Positions 1 to 9,478 of a stretch of 64,000 nucleotides of DNA are shown piece after piece; position 1 is the first letter of the stretch; each line of letters begins with the position of its first letter. Source of the DNA: Bacillota bacterium (GTDB taxonomy: Bacteria; Bacillota; Clostridia; Acetivibrionales; JAEZXR01); NCBI GenBank assembly GCA_023419605.1, contig JAEZXR010000090.1, forward strand, positions 1 to 64,000, in the 5' to 3' direction. The position numbers and the translations under genes are program-made. The notes below the pieces were generated by a model. It did no database searches and had not been told where the DNA came from. It was given only the letters and a program-made list of their open reading frames with translations.

Positions 1-25
1 CAGCTGTTTTATGTTTACCTGTCAT
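1..25 (-). CDS. Start of a downstream ABC permease (partial, LplC-like by context)
   Basis: Only eight codons are visible before the window ends. An ATG at 25..23 is preceded by a GAGG ribosome binding site about nine bases upstream and opens a frame (M-T-G-K-H-K-T-A) to the window edge. In Lpl-type systems the second CUT1 permease commonly follows the first, and the first lies just upstream here, so I infer an LplC-like permease. There is no domain evidence in the visible part. Confidence 0.35.
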
Positions 26-119
26 AGGTGGCCTCATTAACATGTATTTTTTTACTGACTACTTATTTTATATATCTTAAAAATATCTTGTTTTAACTAT
101 TGACAAACTACTAGCTGGT

Positions 120-1085
120 CTACCATAAGCTTGTTTCGCTGACCTTACGGCTTATTTTATTAGCAGTCAATAAAAGAGTTAAGTTAATCACCGAATTAAA
201 TAAACCAACTGCTGTACTATAGCTGAAATTGGAATCTATCATACCTCTTCGGTATACAAAGGATGAAATAATATCTGCAGTTTCGTAAGTATTCGCGTTG
301 TATAAAAGAATAATCTTATCTGCACCTTCGCTCATTAAGCGGCCTATTTGCATGATTAACAGAATAATAATTGTAGGAGCTATTCCAGGGAGAGTGACAT
401 TGACAAATTGCCTCCATCTATTCGCACCATCAATAGTAGCAGCCTCATACTGCTCAGTATCAATTCCGCTTAGTGCAGCAAGATATATAATCGATCCCCA
501 GCCCACTCCCTGCCATATTCCAGATCCAACATATATGGTTCTGAAGTACTCAGGCTTGAGCAATAAGTTAGTAGGAGTCCATCCAAAAATTTGTAAAAGG
601 ATATTTATAAAACCATCTTTTGCTGTAAAATCAACGATCATACCACAAATAACCACTAGGGATATAAAATGTGGTAGGTAGGTTATCGTCTGAACTGATT
701 TTTTAAAGCTTGAATTTCTCACTTCATTAAGAAGAACTGCAAGGATAATTGGAGCTGGAAATCCGAACGTCAGCTGTAATAGGTTTATTACGAAAGTATT
801 TTTGATTACTCTAAATGCATAATAGGAATTAAAAAACTCCTTGAACCATCTAAGCCCTACCCAGCTACTGTCAAAAACTCCCTTCATAGGACTGTAATTT
901 TTAAAAGCTATTGTGATACCATATAAAGGAACATAGTGAAAAACTATATACCAAATAACGACAGGTAAAGACATTAATATCAAGTATTTATTTTGCTTAA
1001 AATCAGCTTTTATTGTCTCTATTAAACTCTTCTTTTTATATTTACTTTTACTATTTGTGGTTTGACTTTTTAAACTTGCATCCAT
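120..1085 (-). CDS. CUT1 sugar ABC transporter permease, LplB type
   Basis: Inner-membrane subunit of a carbohydrate (oligosaccharide) importer. The protein is about 321 residues with a basic N-terminus, six hydrophobic segments and the EAA loop that contacts the ATPase (EAATIDGANRWRQF, about two thirds along). These are the hallmarks of the LplB branch of CUT1 permeases. The start was set at ATG 1085 because GAAAGAGG at 1093-1100 sits seven bases upstream. A longer frame to 1115 has no comparable site. It follows the solute-binding protein gene across a strong hairpin terminator, so binding protein is probably made in excess over permease. No ATPase gene is present; such systems usually share a MsmK-type ATPase encoded elsewhere. 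Confidence 0.9.
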   Translation of the reverse strand: MDASLKSQTTNSKSKYKKKSLIETIKADFKQNKYLILMSLPVVIWYIVFHYVPLYGITIAFKNYSPMKGVFDSSWVGLRWFKEFFNSYYAFRVIKNTFVINLLQLTFGFPAPIILAVLLNEVRNSSFKKSVQTITYLPHFISLVVICGMIVDFTAKDGFINILLQIFGWTPTNLLLKPEYFRTIYVGSGIWQGVGWGSIIYLAALSGIDTEQYEAATIDGANRWRQFVNVTLPGIAPTIIILLIMQIGRLMSEGADKIILLYNANTYETADIISSFVYRRGMIDSNFSYSTAVGLFNSVINLTLLLTANKISRKVSETSLW

Positions 1086-1189
1086 ATATAAACCTCTTTC
1101 AATTATAAAATTCAAATAAAATTATGAGAAGCTTAGCTAAGCATAACAGAAACACCCTACGTAACTAAGAGGCTTTCTTTTCGTATTAA

Positions 1190-1226
1190 AAAAAGAATAG
1201 GGGGGATGAATCCCCCTTTATTCTTA
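1190..1226 (-). terminator. Rho-independent terminator/attenuator between binding protein and permease
   Basis: Read on the minus strand, an AAGAATA/TATTCTT outer stem and a GGGGGAT/ATCCCCC inner stem close on a short loop and are followed by a run of T. It starts inside the TAA stop codon of the binding-protein gene. It probably limits read-through into the permease genes. Confidence 0.8.
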
Positions 1227-2897
1227 CTTTGTATAGTAATCATTAACATTGTAAGCTTTTGGATTTGCTGCTTCCGGGAATTTCTGAAGGAACCTGTCAT
1301 AAGCAGCTTGCTTAATTTTTATTGCCTCTTCTATACCCATCTTCTTTAACTGCGCTACATATGCATCATAATTATTAGTTGACTCCTGACCCATTAACCA
1401 TTTCAAGTACATTTCGTCTTTGTATGTATTAACTTCAGACATAATTGAAGCATATCTGCTATTCTCTTCCGTTGTTAATGTTCCCTTCATATCTCTGTTT
1501 GCCTCAATATAATTCTTTTGATATTTTGACCAAACATTATAGGAATCCTTCTGTTGTTGGAGTGTCCAATATTGTTCTAGGTACTTAGGATCCTGAACCA
1601 TCGGACCATTGTAATGAGACCTCATATATTTACTTGCTATTGTAGCAAATGGATTTCCATCTGGATCTTTTGTTATAACTTCTGTATACTTTGGATAATT
1701 GTTTTCCAGTTTGTAACTTACGCCTTCAATACCGAAATTGAACAGCATATGGCCTTCTTTACTGAATCCGTAGTCAAGCAATGCCATTGCTTCCATCTGA
1801 TGCTTGCTTGTAGCTGAAATACTAGCAGCACCGGCTTTATTAATATTGACTACAGGGTCAACATGTACGAAGAATGGGATGTCCCCTTTTTTCTGAACAG
1901 GGTACTGTATACCTGTCATGTCAAACTTCGGATCCTTTTTCTCCATTAAACCTAATAATCTTCCTATAGTAGAACCAGCGTATCCGCACAGCATAACACC
2001 CGACTGATTATTAGTCATTCTTGAATCTACTATTTTAGCGTTGTTAGTAGGCATCTCAGAGTCGATTAGGCCTTCTTTATACCATTTTGCAATTGTAGTA
2101 ACATATTCTTTAAAGTTAGGTGTAATTGGACCAAATACTACTTTTCCCTTTTCAAGATAATAATCGTTCTTTGTGTTCCAGCCTGCAACAAAATCTGGAG
2201 TCTTCAAATCATTTAAAATACCTGTAATAGGCGCTACTGCACCCTTCTTTTCTTTAAAAGCCTTTAACATTGTGTACCATTCATCAATCGTCTCAGGTGC
2301 ATTCATGTTCAGGTCTTTTAGCCAGTCCTTACGCACTTCTGGCCCTCTTGAAGTCAAAAGGCTTGCATCCCCTCTTATATGAGGAACCTGCAATATGTAA
2401 CCCTGATCAGTTTTCAATGAAGTCAATATCTCAGGATACTTTGAATAAATATCGGATATGTTTGGCGCATATTTCTTCTGAAGTTCGCTAAGTTCAGCGA
2501 TAACGCCATCATCATAGGCTTTTGTAGCACCGCCAGAATATTCAGCCAAACCACCTTCAATAATATCAGGTATGTCTCTTGACGCTATGATAATATTTAA
2601 TTGTTCCTTACTTTGTCCCTCTGGTGGATGCAAGAACTCAATTTCTATGTTTGTCCTCTTCATCAGTTCTTTGTAAAGTTCTGATTCCCCTAGGGATTTT
2701 AAAACTGGATTGGAGAATGCCATCCAATAGGTTAATTTAACTTTCTCCTTAAGTGGGAACTGAACTGCCGTCTTTGCTGTACTGTCAGTTTTCTCCCCTT
2801 TTTCTACATTTTTTGATTTGCTGCAGCCAGCAAACGCACCCATACATAAGGTAGTTGCCAAAAATAATGCCAAAGCCCTTTTTCCTACTTTTTTCAT
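1224..2897 (-). CDS. Extracellular sugar-binding lipoprotein (LplA type, CUT1 system)
   Basis: Ligand-binding component of the ABC importer, anchored outside the membrane. The 557-residue protein has a lipoprotein signal peptide ending in the lipobox AFAGC, followed by a Ser/Lys/Glu-rich linker. The rest reads as a large family-1 solute-binding fold: LTYWMAFSNP near the start of the mature domain, then RKDWLKDLNMNAPETIDEWY, a motif typical of Lpl-type binding proteins. Length fits that family (about 500-560). The ATG at 2897 has AAGGAGAG at ideal spacing. Its operon partner is the LplB-like permease. Ligand unknown; the neighbouring GH94 phosphorylase suggests an oligosaccharide. Confidence 0.9.
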   Translation of the reverse strand: MKKVGKRALALFLATTLCMGAFAGCSKSKNVEKGEKTDSTAKTAVQFPLKEKVKLTYWMAFSNPVLKSLGESELYKELMKRTNIEIEFLHPPEGQSKEQLNIIIASRDIPDIIEGGLAEYSGGATKAYDDGVIAELSELQKKYAPNISDIYSKYPEILTSLKTDQGYILQVPHIRGDASLLTSRGPEVRKDWLKDLNMNAPETIDEWYTMLKAFKEKKGAVAPITGILNDLKTPDFVAGWNTKNDYYLEKGKVVFGPITPNFKEYVTTIAKWYKEGLIDSEMPTNNAKIVDSRMTNNQSGVMLCGYAGSTIGRLLGLMEKKDPKFDMTGIQYPVQKKGDIPFFVHVDPVVNINKAGAASISATSKHQMEAMALLDYGFSKEGHMLFNFGIEGVSYKLENNYPKYTEVITKDPDGNPFATIASKYMRSHYNGPMVQDPKYLEQYWTLQQQKDSYNVWSKYQKNYIEANRDMKGTLTTEENSRYASIMSEVNTYKDEMYLKWLMGQESTNNYDAYVAQLKKMGIEEAIKIKQAAYDRFLQKFPEAANPKAYNVNDYYTK

Positions 2898-3045
2898 TTC
2901 CTACTCTCCTTATTTTTTGGAATAATGTGTACGTATAAAATCTACTACCTGCATGGGGCATCATCAATATCCAACTATCAAACTTCATGGGCAAAAATTA
3001 TACTGTTCATGTCGAATCATTATACTGCATATCCAAATCTTGCAC

Positions 3046-4305
3046 TTACTGGCTATTCCACAGATCTTTAAACTTCCCCGGAGTTACCCCTTCATATTTT
3101 TTAAAGAGGCGTATTAAGGCTCTGCTCTGGGTATATCCTACTTTTTCCGCCACCGTGGAAATATTCAATTCGCCTTCTTTCATTAGTTGCTTTGCCTTTT
3201 CCAGCCGGATTCGATTGATATAATCCAAAATGCCTTCTCCCATTTGCTCCTTAAAGATTCTTGAAACGTAGGTGGGTGTTATTTCAAAATATTCCGCAAT
3301 CATTGAAAGTCCCAAATTGGCATTATGGAAATTTTCCTTTATGTATTCGGCAATGCTGTCACTCATTCGATAATTCATATTCCTCTTTCCATTCTGAATC
3401 TTCTCACAGAGCTGAAGAATGATTTTCGTCATTAATATCTTTATACCCGGAAGCGTTCGGCAGTTCATCAGCTTTCCTACCAGCTCCGTTTCCTCCGAAA
3501 GTATAATCTTCTGCGTGCTGCTGAGTTCCTCGGTTATTTTGATTACTGTACAGATCAAATCATACATCAGGCACTTCGCCATCTGTAAAGAGAGAATTCC
3601 TTTTGTGAGGTTGGTTTCGAAAATTCTGTCGATGATGCTGACAGCAGCAGAGGAATCACCCGCCTTTATGCAATTCACCAGTTTATATTCCATATCCAGA
3701 GGGTAATAGTAATCATTGCTGGAGATCTTGATATCCTCGTATTGAATCAGTTTACTGGTTCCTCCCACCAGACCGTATTCCATCGCCTCATTTGCTTCTT
3801 CCCAGGCCTCCTGAATGCCGCTGAGCATATGATGGGCTTTGCTGATGGAAACAGTAAAGCTGACATGAAACCTGTTGCCGATAAACTCCTGGGTTTCCTC
3901 CGCAATTCGCAGCAAATCCTGCTTGGCATTATGAATTCCCTCCGGTTTGAAATTAATCAAACAGACCATCCTGTCGTCCACATCAATCATGATCCCCAAA
4001 TGATTTTGTCCGCAAATCTCTTCAACCACATTTTTAAACACAAACTGTACTGTTTCCAGTCTTTGCTTGGCATTCTCTCCCTCTACTACAGAAAAAATAT
4101 CCCCAAAGTCATCAATATGGAACAGCATTACAGCAAAATATTCCGAATAGAGGCAAATGTCCATCGATGCCAGTATATCCATGGAATTTTCCTTGTGCTC
4201 GAGCCTTCCCTTTAACAGCTTTTCTATGTAGCTGGTCTTAAAGGCGAGATTCTGATCTCCGATTTTTTTACGCAGCCTCTCCTTCTCCAGCATCGTACTG
4301 CGCAT
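3046..4305 (-). CDS. AraC-type regulator, C-terminal half of an interrupted sensor-regulator
   Basis: 419 residues, ending in two helix-turn-helix motifs of the AraC family (LGLSMIAEYFEITPTYVSRI and NISTVAEKVGYTQSRALIRL). The middle region resembles the cytoplasmic linker of one-piece transmembrane AraC regulators. It has no membrane segment of its own. Reading the minus strand backwards from its ATG (4305) gives GTT, GAG, then TAG (4314-4312), then the last sense codons of the upstream frame with no frame change. The two halves are therefore one ancestral gene split by a single amber codon. AGGAGG lies only two bases from this ATG, which is short for efficient initiation. It may be made by re-initiation or read-through, or be dead. 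Likely target: the adjacent sugar genes. Confidence 0.8.
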   Translation of the reverse strand: MRSTMLEKERLRKKIGDQNLAFKTSYIEKLLKGRLEHKENSMDILASMDICLYSEYFAVMLFHIDDFGDIFSVVEGENAKQRLETVQFVFKNVVEEICGQNHLGIMIDVDDRMVCLINFKPEGIHNAKQDLLRIAEETQEFIGNRFHVSFTVSISKAHHMLSGIQEAWEEANEAMEYGLVGGTSKLIQYEDIKISSNDYYYPLDMEYKLVNCIKAGDSSAAVSIIDRIFETNLTKGILSLQMAKCLMYDLICTVIKITEELSSTQKIILSEETELVGKLMNCRTLPGIKILMTKIILQLCEKIQNGKRNMNYRMSDSIAEYIKENFHNANLGLSMIAEYFEITPTYVSRIFKEQMGEGILDYINRIRLEKAKQLMKEGELNISTVAEKVGYTQSRALIRLFKKYEGVTPGKFKDLWNSQ

Positions 4306-4311
4306 AACCTC

Positions 4312-5418
4312 CTAAATGATGTGATACTCATTTTTCTGTTGATTCATACTTATGGTGTTGTTACTGTCGGATAAGAGTTTCAGCAGCTCCTTTACGGGAT
4401 TGTAATTTTTAACGGCAAGAATTACGGCTGCAACACCACCAATAAGAAGACACAACAAAATGCTGGCAAACATTATGATCCTGATTTTTATGTTTCTTTG
4501 GTGGACAATACTTTGGGGTACTAATTCTATGTACTTTAGCTTTGATACTTCCGAGGTGTTATAGAACATGGAAACCTTCCTACCTTCCAACTCCAGATAT
4601 AAAACACCACTATCGCCCTTCAAGTCCTCATAGCGCGGAAGGCTCCCCCTCGTATAGCTTTTTGTCGCAGCCAGTACTTCATTATTTTTATTAATGATCA
4701 GTACATCCCCTGTATTCGCCCCATGGATACTTTTGGCCATTTCCATCAATTCATTTTGATCGATGAGAACCACAACGGTTCCCAAAGGTTCCGAAGGAGC
4801 ATTGATGGGAATCGACTGCATGACTGCCACCATCATATCGCTGCGTCCGGCTTCGTCTTCCGAAGCAAGGGGAATGCTGTGCATTGCATGCTGCTGTTGA
4901 AGCATATCATGCCACTGTTCGTAGGGTATAAAGCTTTGATGCCCCAGCACCTCGTGCATGACCTTGCTTTCTCCAACTGTAACAGGAGATATAATCATAT
5001 CCAGCTCCTTCAAATAAATGTAAAAACTCTTTATACATTTGCTGGTCATGTTATAGCCCCTTAGTTCTGTAAGGAGCTCTGAAACCGCGTACTTATCGGA
5101 ATTCTGGAGAGGAGCTTTGAAGCCTGCTACTTTAAACACTTTTTTATTATTTGTAATATTGATACTCAGTCTTTGGGCCTCATCAAGCGTACTGTCGATG
5201 GCTACCTGCATCTGCTTGAGCATGGCTATACTCGACCGGTTGATTTCATCCATAATCTCATTGGAGGCAATAATATATACAATTCCACAAAAAAATACAG
5301 GGATCAGCAAAATAAATGTATATGACATCAGCAAAAAATAGAAAACACTTTTTTTCTTTGCCATGTACCTGTCCCTGAAAAGTAAATTTTTCAACCTCAA
5401 AGCCACCACCCCTTCCAT
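4312..5418 (-). CDS. Membrane sensor half of the interrupted AraC-family sensor-regulator
   Basis: About 368 residues: an N-terminal membrane helix (SVFYFLLMSYTFILLIPVFF), an extracytoplasmic Cache-like sensor region, and a second helix near the end (IMFASILLCLLIGGVAAVIL), then a linker ending ...QQKNEYHII before TAG. Family members continue directly from this NEY motif into the regulator half, which here lies in the same frame after the stop. The start was placed at ATG 5418 (AGGAAG eight bases upstream). ATG 5436, overlapping the stop of the GH94 gene as TGATG, is an alternative. Either way it is probably translationally coupled to the GH94 gene. Without the second half it could not bind DNA. 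Confidence 0.75.
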   Translation of the reverse strand: MEGVVALRLKNLLFRDRYMAKKKSVFYFLLMSYTFILLIPVFFCGIVYIIASNEIMDEINRSSIAMLKQMQVAIDSTLDEAQRLSINITNNKKVFKVAGFKAPLQNSDKYAVSELLTELRGYNMTSKCIKSFYIYLKELDMIISPVTVGESKVMHEVLGHQSFIPYEQWHDMLQQQHAMHSIPLASEDEAGRSDMMVAVMQSIPINAPSEPLGTVVVLIDQNELMEMAKSIHGANTGDVLIINKNNEVLAATKSYTRGSLPRYEDLKGDSGVLYLELEGRKVSMFYNTSEVSKLKYIELVPQSIVHQRNIKIRIIMFASILLCLLIGGVAAVILAVKNYNPVKELLKLLSDSNNTISMNQQKNEYHII

Positions 5419-5435
5419 CTTTATTTCTTCCTGCA

Positions 5436-7742
5436 TCAGATGCTTCCCATGTTCACCTCTACCGTGTAGCACTCAACACCCTCTGCATAGGGCAATCGAT
5501 CACCCTCGATTTTATTGCCGTTGACATAAATCGATTTTACTCCCTGGTTTACACCCTCCGGATTATGAATCCGAATGGCATATCTGGCATTTTTAAAAGT
5601 CCTTTCCAAACTCACTTCCTTCCATTCTCCGGGTATGCAGGGATTCATCCTCACTCCATCCACGGTTGCCCTGGCCCCCAGCATATGGTCCAATACCACC
5701 CAGATCAGCCATGCTGCCGTACCCGTTGAATGGTGCTGGCTGGAATGGCCGAAGTTAGGCGAAGACTCCAAGCCGAAATAATAATTAGGCACGAAAAGCG
5801 GTACCTGCCAGCTTTTTTCCGGTGGGTTCTCAGGATTTGTGGGCAGTGTCTTTTTTATGGTGTCGTAAGCACTGTCTGCATCCCCCAGTACGCAGTCCGC
5901 AAAGGCTTTAAACATGGATGCATGGCAGTAGATGGAGCCATTTTCCGTAGTCCCCGGAAGCTTGATACTGATCCTTCCCCACTGTGCATTCCACTTGGAA
6001 AATGCAGGTGATAAGAGCAAAGGGCCGCAAGGAGTATCCAAATCCTGTATAGCTTGCCTGCATTTTTCCAGTCTTTCCTCTCTGACGGACTGGCTCATGA
6101 TCGCCCATGTCTGCGTATTCAGAAACATCTTTGCTTCTTCATCCTTTGACGAACCGAATGGTTTCCCGAAGTCATCGTATCCCGCTACATACCACTCTCC
6201 ATCCCAGCAGGTTTCATTGATGGCAGCGTCCAGTTCAGCGGAAAGAGCCATAAGCTTTTCAACATTTATCGTGTCCGCTCTTTTTTGTGCAAAGGGGACC
6301 AGCTGCTGCACTGCATATTTCAATCCTGCCGTAGACCAGGTAGATTCACCCTTTCCAAGCCTTCCCACACCGTTTATCGGGTCGGTCCAATCCCCATCGC
6401 CCATGAGAACAAGTCCGTGTTCTCCTCTTTCACTTGCAAGAAAGAATACGGCCCGCAGCATGTGCTCGTAAATGGAGGCGTTCTCCCCATTATCCTTGAA
6501 TTCCACTTCCATACCCAAAAGGCTTATGTCTCCCAGTTGGCTCACTAAAGCACACATGCAGGTTACCAGCCATATGGGGGCATCCTTATGCTTTAAATGA
6601 CAGAGGGCCTTTGGCGCGGAACTATCCGTCATATACCACTGCTGAATAAAGCCGTTGGATTCCTGCCGTTTAAACACCTTCAGCATAAGCTCCAATGCGC
6701 CCTGATTATCCATAAGGCTGTACCCCATGGCATCCTGCAATTGGTTTCGCACCGGGCAGTAGTTTGATAGCCTGTTATTCCGTGCCACCAGAACCACCTG
6801 CTTTTTCAGCCAGTAATTCATGAAATTATTTAGATTCTCGTCCGGCGTGTTTACCGTGAATTTACTGCAAATACGCTCCCATTTGTTCTTATTTTTTATA
6901 AATTCCTCCTCTACAGCTCCTGCTTGAAGGATTTTTTCCCTTATGGCTGCCGCCTGTTCCAGCTCATCCACACAGCCCATGACAATCGTAATGGTCATTT
7001 CAGCATCCGGCAGCAGGGTGATCCTATGCTCCAATGCGCCGATAGGGTTTTCCGCTTCGGCAATGAGATTGCTGCATCCGTAATTTTTTATAGCCTGTGG
7101 GAAGTTTGTTTTGTCATCTCCGCCGAAAAACCTTCTTTCACTGCAGTCAAAAGAAGCAATCTTCGTATCGGAAGCCATAAATACAAGACTATTTTGTTTC
7201 TCCAGCTTCTCCTTATCTTCATAATAGACATGGTAGGGGTAGGTGAAACTGGTCAAAATTTCACTTTCCTCATGAAATTCACATTTGCTCCCCATGGTAG
7301 CTCCGTTTTCAAAGGAAAATACCGAATATACGGATAAGTCTTTCCGGACTTGTGTCCGATTCCAAATTTTATAGGTCCATATTTCATAAGTACCGTTTTC
7401 AGGAACAAATACACGCAAAGAACACCGGATTCCTTTATACTCAGCCCTGAACTCGGTTTTATTAATGGAATGAACACATTCAAAAGCATCCAACTCCGTT
7501 TTTAACGGCACGTAATTGGGATTCCAGCAGGAATTATTCTGGCGGTCATGGATATAGAAGTACCTGTAGCCTCTTGTGTACTCCCTGGCGGAAGGGGTAA
7601 GGCACATACTTTTTCCTTGGCCGGCTTGAGATACCTCCATATAATAGGTATCGTTGAAAAGATAGTTAAACCATTTATCCGGGGTTTTTGGTGTATTTAC
7701 TACGTACTCGGAACCTTTACTGCTAAAAAATCCGTATTTCAT
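5436..7742 (-). CDS. GH94-family glycoside phosphorylase (cellobiose phosphorylase-like)
   Basis: Predicted cytoplasmic enzyme that splits a beta-linked disaccharide with phosphate to a sugar-1-phosphate and a free sugar. The 768-residue protein has no signal peptide. It has the GH94 order: N-terminal beta-sandwich (KYGFFSSKGSEYVV at the start), helical linker, then an (alpha/alpha)6 catalytic domain with QLQDAMGYSLMD and GDGDWTDPINGVG, where the aspartate of DWTD matches the catalytic acid of the family. The C-terminal part has SSQHHSTGTAAWLIW, where phosphate-binding residues are expected. Start ATG 7742 is chosen for AAGGAG six bases upstream. Exact substrate (cellobiose, laminaribiose, cellobionate or other) cannot be read from sequence. 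It lies after transporter genes and a BNR protein, consistent with uptake and phosphorolysis of a polysaccharide fragment. Confidence 0.88.
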   Translation of the reverse strand: MKYGFFSSKGSEYVVNTPKTPDKWFNYLFNDTYYMEVSQAGQGKSMCLTPSAREYTRGYRYFYIHDRQNNSCWNPNYVPLKTELDAFECVHSINKTEFRAEYKGIRCSLRVFVPENGTYEIWTYKIWNRTQVRKDLSVYSVFSFENGATMGSKCEFHEESEILTSFTYPYHVYYEDKEKLEKQNSLVFMASDTKIASFDCSERRFFGGDDKTNFPQAIKNYGCSNLIAEAENPIGALEHRITLLPDAEMTITIVMGCVDELEQAAAIREKILQAGAVEEEFIKNKNKWERICSKFTVNTPDENLNNFMNYWLKKQVVLVARNNRLSNYCPVRNQLQDAMGYSLMDNQGALELMLKVFKRQESNGFIQQWYMTDSSAPKALCHLKHKDAPIWLVTCMCALVSQLGDISLLGMEVEFKDNGENASIYEHMLRAVFFLASERGEHGLVLMGDGDWTDPINGVGRLGKGESTWSTAGLKYAVQQLVPFAQKRADTINVEKLMALSAELDAAINETCWDGEWYVAGYDDFGKPFGSSKDEEAKMFLNTQTWAIMSQSVREERLEKCRQAIQDLDTPCGPLLLSPAFSKWNAQWGRISIKLPGTTENGSIYCHASMFKAFADCVLGDADSAYDTIKKTLPTNPENPPEKSWQVPLFVPNYYFGLESSPNFGHSSQHHSTGTAAWLIWVVLDHMLGARATVDGVRMNPCIPGEWKEVSLERTFKNARYAIRIHNPEGVNQGVKSIYVNGNKIEGDRLPYAEGVECYTVEVNMGSI

Positions 7743-7939
7743 ATTGATCTCCTTACGTATCATTAGATTATTTAAATTATTAACACAATCGATTAAATTA
7801 TTTTAAAATAAAGAAAAGCCTGTGATGTACATGTCTATACCGATGCATGAATACTCAGATTTTGGAAACTGAATAAACGACACACTACATCCACATCACA
7901 AGCCTTAAAAGAGCAAAACTAGCCCTTTACCTTTTCCGG

Positions 7940-9223
7940 CTATTCTCCAATGGAAAATACCGGCCATTTTCCGGAGTAATCTACATCTCTGTTTGCATAG
8001 TTAAAGGTAGTACCAAAAACGGATACCGCTTTACTGCTGTGCCGTCCTTCCACAAAACTGATTCCCGTCACATTGTCCGCACCGTTGGCGTAAGGCGCTG
8101 CAACGGTATAGTTATTTGTCCAGGTGCTTCCTTTATCCGCAGTTTTCGTGGAGATAATCGTATTCCCTGACATATACAACACTTCAAAAGCATTGTCTCC
8201 GGCTTTCGTGATATCTTTGAAATTGCCGGTGCCGGAAGCGATAGTACTTATGCTCCAGGCTGACCCCTCCCATCGGGCAAATTTGATGGCCGAGGAAGAA
8301 TCCGTGGATTTTCCGTATGCAACCACTACGGTACCATCCGTAGACATGGAAGCTGCACTATAGGTAATAGGGAATTTCGTTGTAGAGGTAGGCGAAACTT
8401 CTTCGATTACACATTTGCTTAGATCGTTATAATCCACCATGTTTCCGAGGGATCCTCCCGCTACAGTATACATTTTCCCGTCAGCGGTATTAAAATAGGC
8501 AATGTACAGATTTTTTGACTGCCCGTTATGCCCCAGAGGCCCCCCCGACAGAACCCATGTTATATAAATTTTACCGTCTTTAGGATATACACTATAGGCA
8601 TATACCTCATCAAACTGGTTGTTGAGCTTCTGGCTGTCAATCACAGTGACCGGTGACGACCAGCTGGAGCCGCTGTCGGAAGATTTGATATATTTGTACG
8701 TCCGGTATGGAAAGCTTAAATCATCGTTGCGGCTGTAAAAATAGTAAACATCACTTCCGGATACTACAGGCATGGGATAACAGTTTTTGTCCGTACTGAT
8801 TTGACTCTTTGCCCATGTTCCTGCTATGGAATGCGTATTGGGTGCCTTTAGAAGATAGGCTCCGACCGCATGACTGTTGAGGAATATGCCCAATTTGCCA
8901 TCCGGCAAAAGCACCATTGTGGGATAATCATGATATGCATTGGCAGTGGGTTTATCCCAATCTGCTATCTTAACCGGGGTTCCCCATGCATTGGTGGAAT
9001 GGTTATATTCGTTTACATACACATCCATACCGGCTCCACTCCAGCAAACAAAAGTCTTGTTTGCCGTACTGTCATAAAGGCCCCCTCCGAAAGTACGCCG
9101 GCACGCATATACTCCGTTGTTGGCAATGGTCGTCGTACTGGCCGCAAAAACAGAATCTACGCCTGTTAATAGCAGCAGCATAGTAAGTACCATGAATGAT
9201 TTTTTCCACTTAAACGAAAACAT
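7940..9223 (-). CDS. Secreted BNR-repeat protein (BNR_4-like seven-bladed propeller)
   Basis: 427 residues with a signal peptide (hydrophobic stretch then VFAASTT as the likely cleavage region). The mature part has repeated blade motifs: AYHDYPTMVLLPDGKLGIF, SSDSGSSWSSPV, SMSTDGTVVVAYGKS and TADKGSTWTN. The DGKL and GSSW/GSTW Asp-box-like motifs indicate a beta-propeller of the BNR family. Relatives include polysaccharide lyases and glycosidases, but I cannot assign a class. ATG 9223 is preceded by GAGGAGG; an upstream in-frame start at 9295 would spoil the signal peptide. It lies between the CUT1 permeases and the GH94 gene. A structured repeat occupies its leader (9258-9390). Probable role: extracellular recognition or cleavage of a plant polysaccharide. 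Confidence 0.75.
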   Translation of the reverse strand: MFSFKWKKSFMVLTMLLLLTGVDSVFAASTTTIANNGVYACRRTFGGGLYDSTANKTFVCWSGAGMDVYVNEYNHSTNAWGTPVKIADWDKPTANAYHDYPTMVLLPDGKLGIFLNSHAVGAYLLKAPNTHSIAGTWAKSQISTDKNCYPMPVVSGSDVYYFYSRNDDLSFPYRTYKYIKSSDSGSSWSSPVTVIDSQKLNNQFDEVYAYSVYPKDGKIYITWVLSGGPLGHNGQSKNLYIAYFNTADGKMYTVAGGSLGNMVDYNDLSKCVIEEVSPTSTTKFPITYSAASMSTDGTVVVAYGKSTDSSSAIKFARWEGSAWSISTIASGTGNFKDITKAGDNAFEVLYMSGNTIISTKTADKGSTWTNNYTVAAPYANGADNVTGISFVEGRHSSKAVSVFGTTFNYANRDVDYSGKWPVFSIGE

Positions 9224-9257
9224 ACTTAAAACCTCCTCGTAATCTATTTTCTTCTGA

Positions 9258-9390
9258 TTATAACAACGGAAGAAATTGCATAGCAATTTCAACACTCCGT
9301 TTCAACGAGGCGGGAGATATGCCTACCGCCTATAAAATGAATCGGTACCCACCACCTATAGAGGTGGAGGACATCTTATGCCTCGTTATA
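9258..9390 (-). repeat. Structured intergenic repeat, copy 1 (leader of BNR gene)
   Basis: On the minus strand it runs from a GAGGCATAAGATG block through a CCACCTC-TATA-GGTGG hairpin, GGTACCGATTCATTTTATAGG, a CTCCCGCCTCGTT block complementary to the start, and a perfect GAAATTGC-TAT-GCAATTTC hairpin, ending at TTATAA next to the ribosome binding site of the BNR gene. The same order of motifs occurs at 12889-12988 and 32750-32883. The ends are inverted (AACGAGGC/GCCTCGTT). No coding capacity. Confidence 0.85.
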
Positions 9391-9478
9391 TAAAATAGAA
9401 TCCTTTCGGCATGAAATTCAACAGCCAACCTCCCCCCATTTCCTTTACTCCACCGAAATAGATCCATATTTTACCGTC

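Noticed and set aside
3742..4215. Long plus-strand frame inside the AraC regulator region
   Set aside because: It is antisense to a well-supported coding region with clear motifs and has no ribosome binding site or recognisable domain.
7815..7911. Inverted repeat near the end of the BNR gene as terminator
   Set aside because: Only TGTGATGT/ACATCACA pair well; the outer bases do not, and the loop is about 65 bases. Not convincing.
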